Source: Episyrphus balteatus
Taxonomy: Eukaryota > Arthropoda > Insecta > Diptera > Syrphidae
NCBI RefSeq assembly: GCF_945859705.1
Contig: NC_079137.1
Coordinates: 52,794,552-52,858,551, forward strand
Direction of reading: 5' to 3'
Length of the DNA stretch: 64,000 bases
Shown: positions 36,501 through 47,600 of the stretch, piece by piece
Position numbering within the stretch: the first letter of the stretch is position 1
How the letters are laid out: every line of letters begins with the position of its first letter
Made by a program: the position numbers and the translations under genes
The notes under the pieces: generated by a model
Told to the model about the DNA's origin: nothing
The model's input: only the letters and a program-made list of their open reading frames with translations
The model's database searches: none

Positions 36501-38580
36501 TGACACTGCACCCCATAAACGAAAAATTGACGAAACCGACACAGAAGCATCTGACGTACATGCTTTAACAAAAAAACCAGATACGTCTGCATCGATTAAT
36601 ACATCGCAACTACCAACTTTAAACATATCACAACAAGAACTGCTAACGCATTCCCTAAACTCAACATTGTCAAACGATACCATAAGAGAGAATACAAAGC
36701 CTGCATCAAAGCATGTGACTTCTGCTGCTCCAAATCTGTAAACATTAACAACACACTCTGCTTCCTTTCCCCAATTGTTTCAATCAAACCAAAACTTTTC
36801 TCCGATTACATCTGGTCTAAAAGTAGTACAAGGCTATCGAACTATATTTATATCTAGGCTCCATCCTTCAACGAATGCCCTCGATATAAAGAACTATATT
36901 GCGACAAAGTTTGAAACTTCCACGGTGATAAACGTTGAGAAAATGATACACCGGAATTTCTCTAAATATGCATCATTTAAAATAAAAGTACCAGATTCAT
37001 TGTACCAAAAACTAAATTCTCCATTATTTTGGCCAGGGGGAATAATAGTCCACAAATTTATAAATAAACACCAGAGCGCCAAACAAAACCCTTTTCAGAA
37101 GGAACGGACAATGCCAAAATACCAAAAAAGCAGCTTCATCAGATACTAATCTACTATCAGAATGTAAACGGGTTAAGGACAAAGATCAAATAAATAACCT
37201 CCTTCATGGAATTATTGCTCTTACTGAAACGTGGTTAAACAGCTCTTTTCTGAGCACTGAGCTTTTTGACGGGTCATATCAAATCTTTAGACGTGATAGA
37301 CATAACTCAAATGATCTAGAAAAAGTTGGCGGCGGAATTTTGCTAGCTGTTAAAAACAATTATATCTGCACACTCGTTGACGATTTTACTTCTACAGACG
37401 CTGAAATAATAGCTATTAAAATAAAATTGGAAACTGGCTACCTATATATAATTTGCACTTATATACCACCAAGCTCCAATAACAATGTATATGAAAAATA
37501 TGTTGATATCAAATGTAAATTTAAAGCTTCAAATCTATAATGGGTTGTAGCGCTTCTAAAAGACTCTGGTCACCATAAGTAAGCATGAAATAGGTTCTTA
37601 TTTAAGACAAACAAGACATGCGATAGATTGAAGATTAAAAGAAGCAAATTGTTTATATCAAGCGAGTCGGATTTTTGCAAAACAATCCAGCAGAGAACTA
37701 TGAATAAAAATCTATTCAAACGTTCAAACAAGTAAATTAGGTAATTTATATACTATTTAAATTGCAAAACTAAAAAAAAACCATTCTTACTCACCAGTAA
37801 TATCATCACAACAAACATTGCAACTGCAATTTGTTGCATGCGGCCTCAGCAGTCCATCATCAATCAGCGACTGCAAACTCCGTCCACCATATTTAATAGA
37901 TCTCTTCCAATCCTTGCTCGATCCTCGACCGCAAAATATTTCAAATTCACTTGGAGTGAACCATTTTTCTTTGTATTTAATACATTCCCCTCTCGCACCC
38001 GAACCCAACTTATTCCTATGCAATTCAGCATTCGTAGTCTTGCAACGAATTGGAAATACTTCAGGACACATGCAATTATTCTCGCTACTCTCGGAGCCAT
38101 CGAATCGACCTTGTAAATCAGCCGAATTTGTTGTTATTGTTCGAGGAAGTCGATTGGCATCGGCGGAAGGCTCAAAATTGCCCGTAAAGAATTCACTACT
38201 CTCGACATCGACTTTTAAATGCGCTAAATTGTCAGTTGCTTCAATATTGAAGGCTGTACTTGTGATAAAGGTTTCCATGTGTAAAGAGGCAGCGGCGGCG
38301 GCAGCGTTTCCACGAATTTCATTAGCAGTGACAACCATTCTGTTTTGATTGGACTTGATTAAAGAGAAATCGAAGTGAATTTAAGTCTATTGGAATTCAA
38401 TGAATTGACGACGATCAAAAAGACGACGACGTCAACAACACACAAAACAAAAAATGTAATTCGTACCTGGTCAAAGTTAGCAGCTATTTGCTCACATTTT
38501 AGCCCTTCATGGCTAATTGTGATTATTTCTTTAGCACTACCAATATTTTCTAATTGTGAATTTAAATCAATTGGTTTCAT
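30567..38580 (-). CDS. Deaf1: DEAF1 transcription factor (SAND + MYND)
   Basis: Five exons on minus: 38467-38580, 37795-38353, 31098-31310, 30796-31040, 30567-30737, total 433 residues. The SAND DNA-binding domain lies at ~136-211 with its KDWK core at 185-188. It is followed by a basic nuclear-localisation cluster (YKRRKRNR, ~235-242), a helical segment in exon 4, and a C-terminal MYND zinc finger with C378, C381, C389, C392, C398, C402, H410, C414. DEAF1 binds TTCG-type sites and regulates transcription in the nucleus. The start is the less certain part. I joined an upstream exon (MKPIDLNSQLENIG) through an acceptor at 38354 that keeps frame; the alternative is the Met at 38338, giving 390 residues. 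Fly and human DEAF1 are longer (near 570), mainly in the N-terminal half. Intron 2 is 6.5 kb and full of repeats. Confidence 0.92.
31574..32651. repeat. foldback repeat in DEAF1 intron, with nested MITE
   Basis: ATTAGTGTGGTCC at the left pairs with GGACCACTCTAAT at the right, and GGTCGGGCCACCCGC with GCGGTGGCCC further in. A second paired layer uses the motif GGAGTGA/TCACTCC (31911-31930, 31966-32010, 32444-32510). The 32106-32319 MITE sits inside. Non-coding. Confidence 0.6.
32106..32319. mobile_element. 214-bp MITE with CCTATTCT ends
   Basis: TCCTATTCTACTATTCGATT, continuing CACGT, pairs with ACGTGAATCGAATAGCAGAA, continuing TAGGG. The palindrome ATTCACGTGAAT lies within the left end. Nested in the 31574-32651 foldback. 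Confidence 0.7.
32754..32972. mobile_element. 219-bp MITE
   Basis: AAAATTATGCTGGCCC, continuing AAAAAGTACTGAGATGTAA, pairs with TTACATCTCAGTAC, continuing CTATTGTGCTAGCATAATTTT. Non-coding, in the DEAF1 intron. Confidence 0.7.
33030..33300. repeat. two diverged tandem units with CGGTTACCA core
   Basis: Units of about 130 bp each contain ATTCTACCAAG, then CTCTA-AA-AATTGAT, then CGGTTACCACGCCCC (first) or CGGTTACCAAGCCCC (second). A GTGA microsatellite follows near 33382-33410. The family is not recognised. Confidence 0.5.
34318..34993. repeat. foldback repeat, 676 bp, arms about 300 bp
   Basis: Left and right halves are reverse complements at roughly 80-85 percent by eye: GACTAAAACCCGAAAGTTAT against a diverged complement near 34970, and TTTAAACCTGATTTAGATAT against ATATCCAAATCAGGTTTAAA. 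The two halves encode near-identical short frames starting MIYFKPDLDINTY on opposite strands. These are arm-derived and are not genes. Confidence 0.75.
35681..36078. repeat. inverted repeat in DEAF1 intron
   Basis: ACCCAAATTATATGCAAAAC pairs with GTTTTGCATATACTTTGGGT, and GCTGCGCCCCTTACAACT with AGTTGTAAGGGGCGCAGC. The inner arms end at GACCTCTGGTTTTC. The spacer is about 100 bp. An earlier sequence near 35350-35480 repeats the phrase CAGAGGTCTTCC, hinting at an older related copy upstream. Confidence 0.7.
36145..37540 (+). pseudogene. broken non-LTR retrotransposon (CR1/Jockey-like ORF1 plus endonuclease remnant)
   Basis: ORF1 (36145-36741, 198 codons) opens with a PHD-like zinc finger (C-x2-C, then CHGNC, HIKC, CDDC), as in ORF1 proteins of CR1-type LINEs. 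A stop and frame change lead into 36775-37149 with an RNA-binding-like segment (YRTIFISRLHPSTNALDIK). At 37152 the endonuclease start YYQNVNGLRTKIK appears. After a frame break come IIALTETWLN, then GSYQIFRRDRH and VGGGILLAVK, typical AP-endonuclease motifs. Sequence similarity stops near 37540 and no reverse transcriptase follows, so the copy is truncated and inactive. It lies antisense in the DEAF1 intron. Confidence 0.85.
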
Positions 38581-39136
38581 TCCATTGAAAACAATGTCGA
38601 CAAATTATAGTTTTAAATAAAATTTAATAAATTGCGTACACAACATTCATTTCTGAGAGTTCTTGAACTTTTTTTTTGACATTTGTGCAATTTTGATGTT
38701 TGATGTATTTATTCTAAACAACTTGCAAAAAAAAAAAATAACAAGAAATGTCAAATTGTTTAGAATCTGACCTCATTTGAGTGAATTCAGTGCACCATGA
38801 ATGGGAAATTTTGAGGGTGAGTCTACATCTAAATGAAAAACAATTATTCACTAAACGAACGTATTTACACTGGGCGATTTATCTTATGACGATAATCTGG
38901 GTATATCATCCCAGCAAACGTAGAACTACAGAAAAAACCGGTGAAATATGTACTTTAAAGAAATACTTCTTTTCCACTGAAAAAAGATAGGAGCTCGGGA
39001 AAAAAACTCAGTTATATACTTTCTGTATATAAGAATAGGTGAAGCAGCCACCTCTTTCTTGCATGCAAGATGAAATAAATTTCCCCTTCATTAAAAGTAC
39101 AGACAAATGTACTTTAAAAGTACATCAGCGAAACAC

Positions 39137-40110
39137 ATCCCAACTACTACAACAGCTTCTGTAAATTGAAGTTTCGCATGTCCTACTTTTTATACAGCTT
39201 GTATTGAGCTTGCTTCAGAATTAAATTGCTTATAAAAGTTCGAACTTGTTTAACAACTTCTAATAAGTTGTTTAAATACTGTTAAAGAAACCGAAGAAAG
39301 CTTGTTTTTCGGATAAGCTTGGTTAGTGAATTCATAGAAGCTTTTTACAGAAATTATCAAGTTTTGTATTTGATTTTTGGTTTTGACATTGAATAATCTA
39401 GCTCGGACACTTTTTTAGTTTTGACATTGAATAATTTACCTCAGACAATTCTTTGTTTTGACATCTCTGCTATTTGAACTGATTATAAGTTTTGATTTCA
39501 TTAATGAATGTACTAGCACAGATAATATGAATCATTTTTTTTTCCTTTCCAGGCAAAATGCTTTCAAAAATAAAGCTGAAAAAGCTCTTTTTCAATTGGA
39601 CATTTTTTTCTCACTCACTCTCATAGGAAAGAAGGTTTTTTTTTAAGAAAGAAGATGAGCGAGATGATTTTGTGTGTATTTACTGAACATTTTAAAGCTT
39701 TTGGAAAAGCTTTTTTTTGTCAATTTCAGTTTCATATATCATTTCTCTCCATATGAATAAGACATCTGTTATCTATAATTTCAGATTAAAAGTATAAAAT
39801 TCATGACTTAAAATCAAATCAAAACCAATTGAAAAAGAAAATTTCATTTTTGTTTTTGAAGTTGTTTTTTTTTTTTTAATTTTTTTAAGAAATGTATTAA
39901 AGTGCTATACAAGATCTTCCGAAGCTATCTGTCAAATCTCAAAGCTTTGGTAGAGTTTCGTTTAAGCTTCTTATAGACTACATTCTTAAAAAAGGTCAAA
40001 CTTGTATAACTTTCTCCTTTTTCCATGCTCAACAACTTTAGTAAAGTTAAAAAGAAGCTGAAATGTAGCTTCTGTTATACCTTTAACGAAGCTAAAATGT
40101 TAGTTGGGAT
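39137..40110. repeat. possible weak foldback with ATCCCAACTA ends
   Basis: ATCCCAACTACTACAACAGC at the left and the reverse-oriented TAGTTGGGAT at the right match for about 10 bp. Short islands such as AGCTTCTGT occur inside. Pairing is poor beyond the termini. Confidence 0.35.
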
Positions 40111-40220
40111 CTGAAAGTGCTTATGATGTATGTATATTTCAGTACGTTTTTAGCTGCAGAAAAACAACTGTAACTTGTTCTATAAAAGTACTTATTAGGA
40201 GTGTGTACACCGTTACTATA

Positions 40221-40451
40221 AAGCCTTAACTACATTGGATCAAAAAGTGAAAAAGTACAAAAGTGAACATTTTCAAACGCATTTTTGTATAGTTTTTTGG
40301 CCTGAAAAATTAAAACAAATGATGTAGAAAGCTTATTTTTTGGTCTACTAAACAATTTGTATACATTTTTTCACAAAACAATTGCGCTAGCCAGAAAAAA
40401 AAATATTTTTACTTTTGTACTTTTTTAAAAAGTGGTGTATGTAAGCCTTAA
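40221..40451. mobile_element. MITE, AAGCCTTAACTACATT family, copy 1
   Basis: About 230 bp with AAGCCTTAACTACATT at one end and GTAAGCCTTA at the other. The interior blocks TCAAACGCATTTTTGTATAG and TTTTTAAAAAGTGGTGTA are shared with the copies at 50685-50910 and 51866-52330. Confidence 0.6.
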
Positions 40452-41300
40452 CAGATCATCCTGGTTATGCCAACTTTTAACGGGTCGCGTTTAGGAGTGC
40501 GGCGAAGCTTTTCGACGTTAGTCAACATGTGTAAACGTAAACCACAGGTGACTAAAGTGACAACCTCCATATAAGAATCCCAGTCCACTGATGTAGCCGT
40601 GCGACATATTGTGCGGCTAAAATCGACTCTTGAAAAGTCGACATAGGTTGTCGTCCGAGGTCGTCTTGTTCGTAGTTCATCCTCAAGAAGTCCGGGTTAA
40701 AACTGCCGCTTAATGGCATCTCTGGCGCTGATGATGTTGAGTAAGTGATGGAGTCATCTACCATATCTTAGTCCTTGTTCCTGGCGAGTTTTCTGAGTAG
40801 TCAACGGTGTATATGTTAAAAAGAAAAGGTCCTAGCTTCGACCCTAGCGACGCGGCGCTTCAGCTGTTCTGATTTTTCGTTAAAACCTGCACAAAAAAGA
40901 AACAATTTGTAGGAAATTGTTTGTATCTTTACCAAATATCCTGGAAAGCCAAGGTTCATTAGCTTGTAGATGAGTCCATTTATCCAGACACTGTCAAATG
41001 CCTTTCCGATGTCTATCATGCATTCTACAGTAGTTTCTTTTTTCTTCAGTCCGACGGTGATGCTGCTGCGAAATCCAAAAAGAGGATGAATAGTTGAGTC
41101 TTGTGTTTTGAATCCATACTGAAAGTTAGTTATTAATTACATATATATCTTTCAAAGCAGACTTTTTTTACTTTCTCAGTAATAGAGACTGGAGTACTTT
41201 GCTAAAGCAGAAAATTTGTAGGATGGGCTTGTATCCTTCCACGGTATCCCTGTCTGAAGGAATTATATGCTCCCAAGCATGGCTTTGATATTAAAACTTT
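40440..41300 (-). pseudogene. decayed non-LTR reverse transcriptase
   Basis: Reading the minus strand, PILQIFCFSKVLQSLLLRK and, after a gap, FGFRSSITVGL lead into MIDIGKAFDSVWINGLIYKL with GFPGYLVK, the RT A-box (DIxKAFDSVW). In another frame comes GSKLGPFLFNIYTVDY, the B-box region. The YADD-like motif is not intact and there are several frame changes. This is a fragment of a Jockey/I-type LINE. It need not be the missing part of the element at 36.1 kb. Confidence 0.8.
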
Positions 41301-41654
41301 CCAATTCAAGTCAAAAATTTTTGGGTTTCTTGCATTTTATTTTTCTTTAATGTTAATGAAAAAAATATTGAAAGGAGGATTGTTTAAATTTTTGTTTAAC
41401 TTTATTTTCTTCAAAATTATCTACACTAAATTATTACATCATCTCTATACTCTACTACTCTTTTTTTTTACTTCGAAAACGTAATATTTTTTTGTTTTGT
41501 TTATATTTTTTTGTTTGTTGTTGTATATACAAAATCAAATGATTTTAAATTTTAGGAAAATAGTAAACGTTTAAGTATGCTCCGAATTCTACAAAATAGA
41601 AATATTAAAGAATATTTTAAAGTTTATTTATTAATTTTGTTTTGAAAATTTTTA

Positions 41655-44600
41655 TCATACTAACTCTTCATAAGCTTCTGTTCCTTCAGATGTTTTCTCA
41701 AAAACTTCATTTAAATTGGATATAATGCCTAGTTCGTTAAGTTTCGTATATCTTTCTCGTGATCTCGAATCTTTTCGACGTACAAAATTTCCTATAGCAA
41801 ATAATGTTCCTGCTTGAAGTTTTAAATCCTTGTGGCTCTACAAATACCAAAAATATAAAATAAATCTTACTACATTTTTAACATTAGTTTTTCAAATTTA
41901 CCAAAAAACTTCCCAGACGTGTCAATACTTTATCATCGTCAATAATATAATCTTTAACTTGGGCGCCAGCCGCAATATTACCCACTATACATAGAGCCTG
42001 CTCTTTCACTTCAGAGGGATGTTGCGAATCCAAAACCATATTAACTGCCTGCATTACCTGTGACGAATATTCCGACATAATATCGTCAATGTGTAGAGAT
42101 TTGCTAAGTAGATTTCTTAACAATCCAAGAGTTTTCATTATCACTCTTGTGTCGGAATCGTTAAGAAGCTCTAGAATTTTATCTGCTCCAAGACAATTTA
42201 TAATTTTTGTTTTAACATGCTGCTCAGCCTGAAAGGCCATATTCATTAAAGCCCAACTTCCATTCAAACGCAAGGCAGGGTCGGCATTTTCTGTAAGTTG
42301 ACACAACATTTCCACAACTCCTGAATCGAGCATGGGTTCTTTTGCTGGTGAGAACTCAAGCAAAAGATTGCAAATTGTCGATGTTACAACGGTAAGTAAT
42401 TCATTTGATGGCTGGCCGGAGAGGAGTGCCATTAGTGGTTTCCACACCGAATGATCCTTCAATGTATTTTGCATTAAAAAAAAGCTTTTCAAAGGTTAAA
42501 AAATAATAACTTACTTGAAAAGTTGTTCTTAACTGTTGTACAGATCGGGAGAGTGAATGTAAACATCTGACTGCAGCTAGTCGCACCTTGTTTTTAAACG
42601 GTTTGGAAAACATAATTTACTTTATCAAATTAAATAAATTTTAAAAAAATTACCTGAGGATTTGAATCACATAGACCCTCAAGAACTTTCTCCATCAAAC
42701 CTTTTGTCTCAATTATTTTCTTCCTAATATCTTCATCGTTAGCTCCGAGCGAAGCAAAACATCGAAATGCCGCTTGCCTTAGCAAAGCTAATTGACTTTG
42801 TAGGAGCTCTGATAACGATTTTATTAAATGATTACAAATCGCAGCGAGACGTTGTAATTGCGAATCAATCTACTTATAATACTTACGATTATGTTTAAAC
42901 TATTCAGCAAATATTTAATTTATTTTTGTTTTTATTTGAATTAATTACCTCGGCTAAATAAGCCAATGTTTCTGCTGCGGATGCTCTTGTGTATTGATCG
43001 AAATCATCGGTACATAGCCTAGCTAGACAAGGAAGGGTTTTGTAGACGATTCTGTTGTCTGTTGGTGGAAGAGTGCCCGATCGATGTATATACGTTAGAC
43101 ATCTGGCGGCTGTGAGTTGAATTTCTGGATTACGAGCTCTTGACAGTAATGACGAAAGGATGTCAGGCATTGATCTGCCTTCAAAGCTGTTTAAAAAACA
43201 AAAAAAGGATTGCTCTAGAAATTGATCACGACGAAACTGGAGAATTATTTAAATTTTGTAATCACAACATCTCATAATGATTTTGGGGTCAAACATAGTT
43301 TGACCATTTCTTGAAAATTAAAAATCTAACTGGACAAAATTTAAAACAAAGTTTAGCCACTTGATTTTATACTATGAGCTTAGCTTCTCAATACTGAGTG
43401 AAAGTTAGTTCTTGTCAACAGTTGAAAAGAAATATCACGGAGTATTTTATTTTTCGTTTGAGTTCGGTTGACGATTAAAAACGCTACGCTGCTTTTACGG
43501 TCGCATTTTTTTTTAAATTATTATTGCTAACCTGTATTTGAAGGTTAAGAAGCAAAATTTATCTATAATAATTACCATTGCAATTATTAAAAAAAAATAA
43601 ATTCTGTGAGAAGGTTTAAAAGTCCAAAAACATTTTTTTGTAGTTTTTCAAATAGAGTTAAAGTTAAGTACTATTTTTGCAGTGATCGCAGAGAGATAAG
43701 CTAGTGACATATTTCGTGTTTTCTCGGCCACCATACAACTTTTTTCACTTTTCAGAAACAGACAAAATTTTCAAAAAAAAAAACAACTTTTCGAAAAATG
43801 GGTAAAAACTGCCAAATACGATCGAAAAGAAGTAGTTTTTAGGCATCACCTTTGGAACATTCGTGAAGATGAAAAAAAAAATTTAATATAAAAGTTTTGT
43901 GCTTCAAGTTAAGCGAAAAAAAGACAAAAAGTGGAAGGCACAGAAGACTGCTCTATTACATATTGCTTGACCAAGACTATGGCTCGTAAGCAAAAAATAA
44001 TGAGCTTAAGGTCTTATCTCATTTTCTTGAGATAGATCTCTAGAAAATGTACTGAAAAGTGAGATAGAGCTTAAGCTCATTCTTTTCGCATATGAGCCTA
44101 TGTGGTTACTGAATTAACAAAAACAAAAAGTATTTTTAAAAAAATTAAAATTGCGGTAAAAATGTGAGAAACGGAAGGTTCAAAGTCTCCTAAGTGCACC
44201 TAGCCCTACATAAAATCTATAGTACTATCATTTAGAAAAATAGCGCCAACCAAAAGCTAACGAACGAACTAAAAATGATGTAAAATTTCAAACAGAAATG
44301 TATATCTCATCTCCTTACTCCAATTATTGATTATTGAAATTGATCTAAGTGCCCTCGCGACCACTCAGCTAACGAAGAAAAAAAAAACTCACTTCATGAT
44401 AGTACCATAGATTTTAAATACACTTAGCGCTAGCCATCAGGAAATAGTTAAAACCATTGAAATCGCTCTTCGCGAAATTGAAAAAGCATATTCCCAACCG
44501 TAAAAGATGATGCCATTTTGTATGATTTTGAAAATCAGTGCTAAAATGTTTAAAGCAAGAAATTAAGAAAATAATTTATTTATATATATTTGTTACAAAT

Positions 44601-47600
44601 GTGGGTAAAAGTCCTATTTCATAATAGAAACAAATATTTTTAAGTGAATAACTTTAGATTTATGACCTCGGTAAGAGTTTGTAGAGTTTGAAATCGGTTA
44701 GTTATTGTGAAGTTAAGAGAAATTCGTCAAGAGTTTAAAACTTTTCATATTTACGATAAATCCTTTTCAGATCTTAAAACTGAACTTGTATAAACTTCCT
44801 ATAAAGGACAAAACAATTTTAAAATGGAAATTATAACTCGTAAAAGATAAAAAAAAAAGATAAAATTCACGTACGTCTTAATTTGGGCTCAATAGTAAAC
44901 TAATGAGCTTCCTTTGAAGCGCAAATTGTACGGTTGAAGGGATAAGTGCACTTAACTATTTCCTCTGAACATTGTTTATAAAAATAGCAATACAACAAAG
45001 AGAGACATGAAACACTATGCCAGTGGGGGACGGAAGTTAATGTTCAGTTATCTATCTATCCACTATCATTTTAAATTTACATTCTATTAAAGAAGGAGAT
45101 TTATTACACACTGATGTTACTATCATCAGCAAAACAGTTAATTAGATAAGAAGTTTTAGACATTAATGTAAATATATATATAGTTGAAAAGCTAAATAAA
45201 GGAGATGGCACATTTTTGGGCCCAGTGTGTTCACTTACGAAATGGGTATCAAATGAAAGGTGACGGTAAGCACATTACGTGGGTAAAATATTTTCAAATT
45301 CGTTAGTGGTTTTTTGGAGATATTTGAGTTTGAAGTTTCGGATTTCAAAATCAAGATTTCAGCTATTTTTGCGATCAATTAATCGTAGAATGCGTAGAAA
45401 GGACTTTTTAGATTGGAAATTAGTTAATCTTTCTTTTTCTTGTACATCATTTTTCTCTAGGAGTTATACTTTCAGAGTAACAGAACCGCAAAGTATCTCA
45501 TTCTCAGTAATTCCGCACTTAACTCTAAGGGTTGTTTAAAATATTTAAAATATCAAAAAACACACAATTTTCGGTAGTGTAACTCTGAAATTATAACTCC
45601 TAGAGAAAAATGATGTACTAGAAAAAGAAAGATTAACTAATTTCCAATCTAAAAAGTCCTCTCTAGTTTTCTGTCCGACCAGTCGTTCTCGAGATATTGA
45701 GACAAATGCGTTTTTCAAAATGGCGGTCGCCCCACAAGACCAAACAATACGCAATCTGAGATTTGTACTTGGGATAAACCCCTCTTCAATACTGCATTCA
45801 AACTTAGCTCACGTCATAGCTTTTTCCAGATTTTTCCCCATTGACTGAACTATAGTTTCTATTCTTATTATTTAATAGGCATATTTCAGCGCGTTTTTGT
45901 GTATTTTGCTTATTATAAGGTTTTTGTATGTTTTATAGAACTATTTTATATATAGAATTCAAGGTAACACATTAAGCTATCGAAAAATTACAAAAAAAAA
46001 GTGCATGTCACCACTGAATATTTTGATATTTCGATGTGCCAAATGCCTCGCTTAAAAAAATCACCTTTTGAGAAGTAAATACCTAATATGTATTATTTTT
46101 TTTAACAAAGAAAAAAACTTTTGATACAGATTTATAGACAAGAGAAATACCTTTTATTTGATACTAATATTATTTCTGTACACCCATTATTACGCATTCT
46201 ACGATTAATTGTTCGAAAAATTAGCTGAAATCTTGATTGTGAAATCCGAAACTTCAAACTCAAATATCTCCAAAACCCCACTAACGAATTTGAAAATATT
46301 TTACCCACGTAATGTGCTTACCGTCACCTTTCATTTGATACCAATTTCGTTAGTGAACACACTGGGCCCAAGCTCCATAGAAAAATGTGCCATCTCCTTT
46401 ACATACATACATACATGATATCATTGATAAATGAATTAGGTATTTCTAAAACAAGAGTTATATTTCATACCTACGTAACTCGACTTTGACTACCGCAACA
46501 CCTGTTGTGCGATTTTTCTCTAACTAACTTTATGGTTATTAAAAAATAGTAAAGCACATTTATTCTGTAGTGTTGTCATTGATGTATATTATCCTCACAA
46601 ATCAATTGGAAATAGAACGTCTATCCTATTTTGTTTGTGTTTTGACCCAATTCAGACCCTCTAACTTTTCGTCACATTTCAACCAAATTACCCTAAATAA
46701 GCTATCAAAACAATACTAGTTATTGTTATTTAGTTATTTTCTTACCTTGTTACACAAACATTATCAGAGACACAACGATTTGTGAAGCACATACAAGCCA
46801 AACACCTCAATGCCGGAACTTGAAGAACATCGTGCTGGGAACTTATCATGCGGGCTAAGAATATTATTGCACCAGCTTGACACAATAGAATCTGTTCGTT
46901 ATATGTGTTGCATATTGGAACAAGAATACTTGTAACATTGGCTTGAATTTGCAAAGAGCTATCAACAGATGCTAGACCTAGAAGATACAAATAATTTAAC
47001 ACAAATTAGTCCTAAATATAAAGATAAGGTATATTTTCAATGTTTACTCATAAGATGCGGTAATGTCATGGTATTTGTATACAAGAGTCCAACTGGAGCA
47101 AAGGGAAATTGATAGATTGATCGCAGAGCTGAAAGACAATGCGCAACGATTCTTTGGTCAACATTTGGGATTAGAACTTGGGCAATTAAAAATCGCACAA
47201 TATCATAGTCGTCGATTAGTTTTTGAACTTGTTCTGCTGATCCTTTAGCAAGAGAACCTTTTAAATTAGAAAATTAAAAATTATTAATTGCAATCGGCAG
47301 AAATAAACAAAAATAAGAATGACAAGCATTTATGATAATTGAATCGGTCATTGCAAAACCCACTTAAGTTAATTTTTTTGCTAAAAAATGGCCTAAATAT
47401 CTTATTATACACCCAAGTCAGTTAAAAATTGACAAAGCTAGTATTTTTGCACAATTTGGTGCAACAAAAAAGTATTAAATTGCTAAATTTTATTTTTCTA
47501 CTACTACAACTACAAATAGACAAATTTTGCACCATTGTATTTTTTATATATAGCAAAAGTACAAAAGTATACAAAAAATTTTAGTCTGTACCTACATATA

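Larger units (their letters stand above)
38581..41654. other. intergenic region between DEAF1 promoter and ARMC8 3' end
   Basis: Holds the DEAF1 promoter side, a weak foldback, one MITE copy (40221-40451) and the dead reverse transcriptase. A minus-strand AATAAA at 41623-41628, just below the ARMC8 stop, is its likely poly(A) signal. No protein-coding gene recognised. Confidence 0.5.

Noticed and set aside
37818..38348. Plus-strand frame of 176 codons
   Set aside because: Antisense to DEAF1 exon 2, which has clear SAND homology; no domain in the plus frame.
40552..41019. Intact reverse transcriptase gene
   Set aside because: RT motifs are split over several frames with stops; only a pseudogene can be supported.
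47063..47248. 61-codon plus-strand frame
   Set aside because: Antisense to ARMC8 exon 3.
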